DNA from: an uncultured Flavobacteriales bacterium
GTDB taxonomy: Bacteria; Bacteroidota; Bacteroidia; Flavobacteriales_D; Crocinitomicaceae
Assembly: GCA_903935095.1 (NCBI GenBank)
Contig: CAIZQH010000002.1
Span: forward strand, 1 to 64,000
Direction: 5' to 3'
Length of the DNA stretch: 64,000 nucleotides
Below the pieces are notes generated by a model. The model was not told where the DNA came from. It saw nothing but the letters and a program-made list of their open reading frames with translations, and ran no database searches. Both the position numbers and the translations under genes were made by a program. Shown one piece after another: positions 63,680 to 64,000 of this stretch. Position 1 is the stretch's first letter. Every line of letters begins with the position of its first letter.

Positions 63680-64000
63680 TGGTTCGACTCATTCATCAGA
63701 TTTTGGATTTCTTTTATCCGCTTGTCAGACGTATTTTTGACAAGACTACCTACTACTACGCTGCCTGTGGAAGTGGGAATTTAGTGCTCAGTTGGATCTT
63801 CTTTTTCGTTTTTTTTAACCTGATTTTTCAAAAGCAAGATTTTACATTACACAACCTTCCCTTGGGATTAGGAGAAAAAACCATTTCTGCTTTAACTTTA
63901 AGTTCCATCGTTTGTGCTTGCATTTCTTTCTTAATTGGATTCCTATTAATGCGCTACGTTGTTTTTACCGCAAGTCAATTGCGCGGAAGAGCACAGTTTT
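63679..64000 (+). CDS. GtrA-like family membrane protein (partial, runs off window)
   Basis: Frame open from ATG 63679 (overlaps the previous TAA): MVRLIHQILDFFYPLVRRIFDKTTYYYAACGSGNLVLSWIFFFVFF...LMRYVVFTASQLRGRAQF; absent from the ORF track. Confidence 0.7.
   Translation, partial: MVRLIHQILDFFYPLVRRIFDKTTYYYAACGSGNLVLSWIFFFVFFNLIFQKQDFTLHNLPLGLGEKTISALTLSSIVCACISFLIGFLLMRYVVFTASQLRGRAQF

Overview
This 64 kb window is a compact, AT-rich chromosomal segment of a Bacteroidota genome. It looks like Flavobacteriales, judging from GldB/GldC, CHU_C/T9SS C-terminal domains, TamL, GWxTD protein and TAnnTTTG promoters. Identified contents: (i) T9SS-type cell-surface proteins, including three with gliding-motility-associated C-termini and one CotH/lamin-tail protein; (ii) an Entner-Doudoroff block zwf-pgl-edd; (iii) a dapA / VanX-like / DUF6913-like / ligA / prmC / S8 protease / amidohydrolase / tamL run; (iv) a GWxTD / GT2 / GH92 / IgGFc-binding-like block; (v) a markedly AT-rich 4-gene cluster at 40.5-44.0 kb (AAC(3)-fold acyltransferase, NodB-like deacetylase, FemAB/GNAT-like acyltransferase, SDR); (vi) rimM/rpsP and thrS-infC-rpmI-rplT translation genes; (vii) an outer-membrane barrel-nadE-WG repeat-TonB-like run divergent from gldB-gldC. 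I saw no tRNA, rRNA, CRISPR array or intact mobile element. The best candidate for something under-described is the AT-rich glycan-modification-like cluster. It has a dyad-rich promoter region and a 126-bp antisense relic of a FemAB-like gene at its downstream edge. Other notable observations are an intrinsic terminator encoded inside the convergent rimM gene, back-to-back -7 boxes between the nadE run and gldBC, and a 36-bp tandem repeat in the tail of ribosomal protein S16. No database searches were run; family calls rest on recognised motifs.
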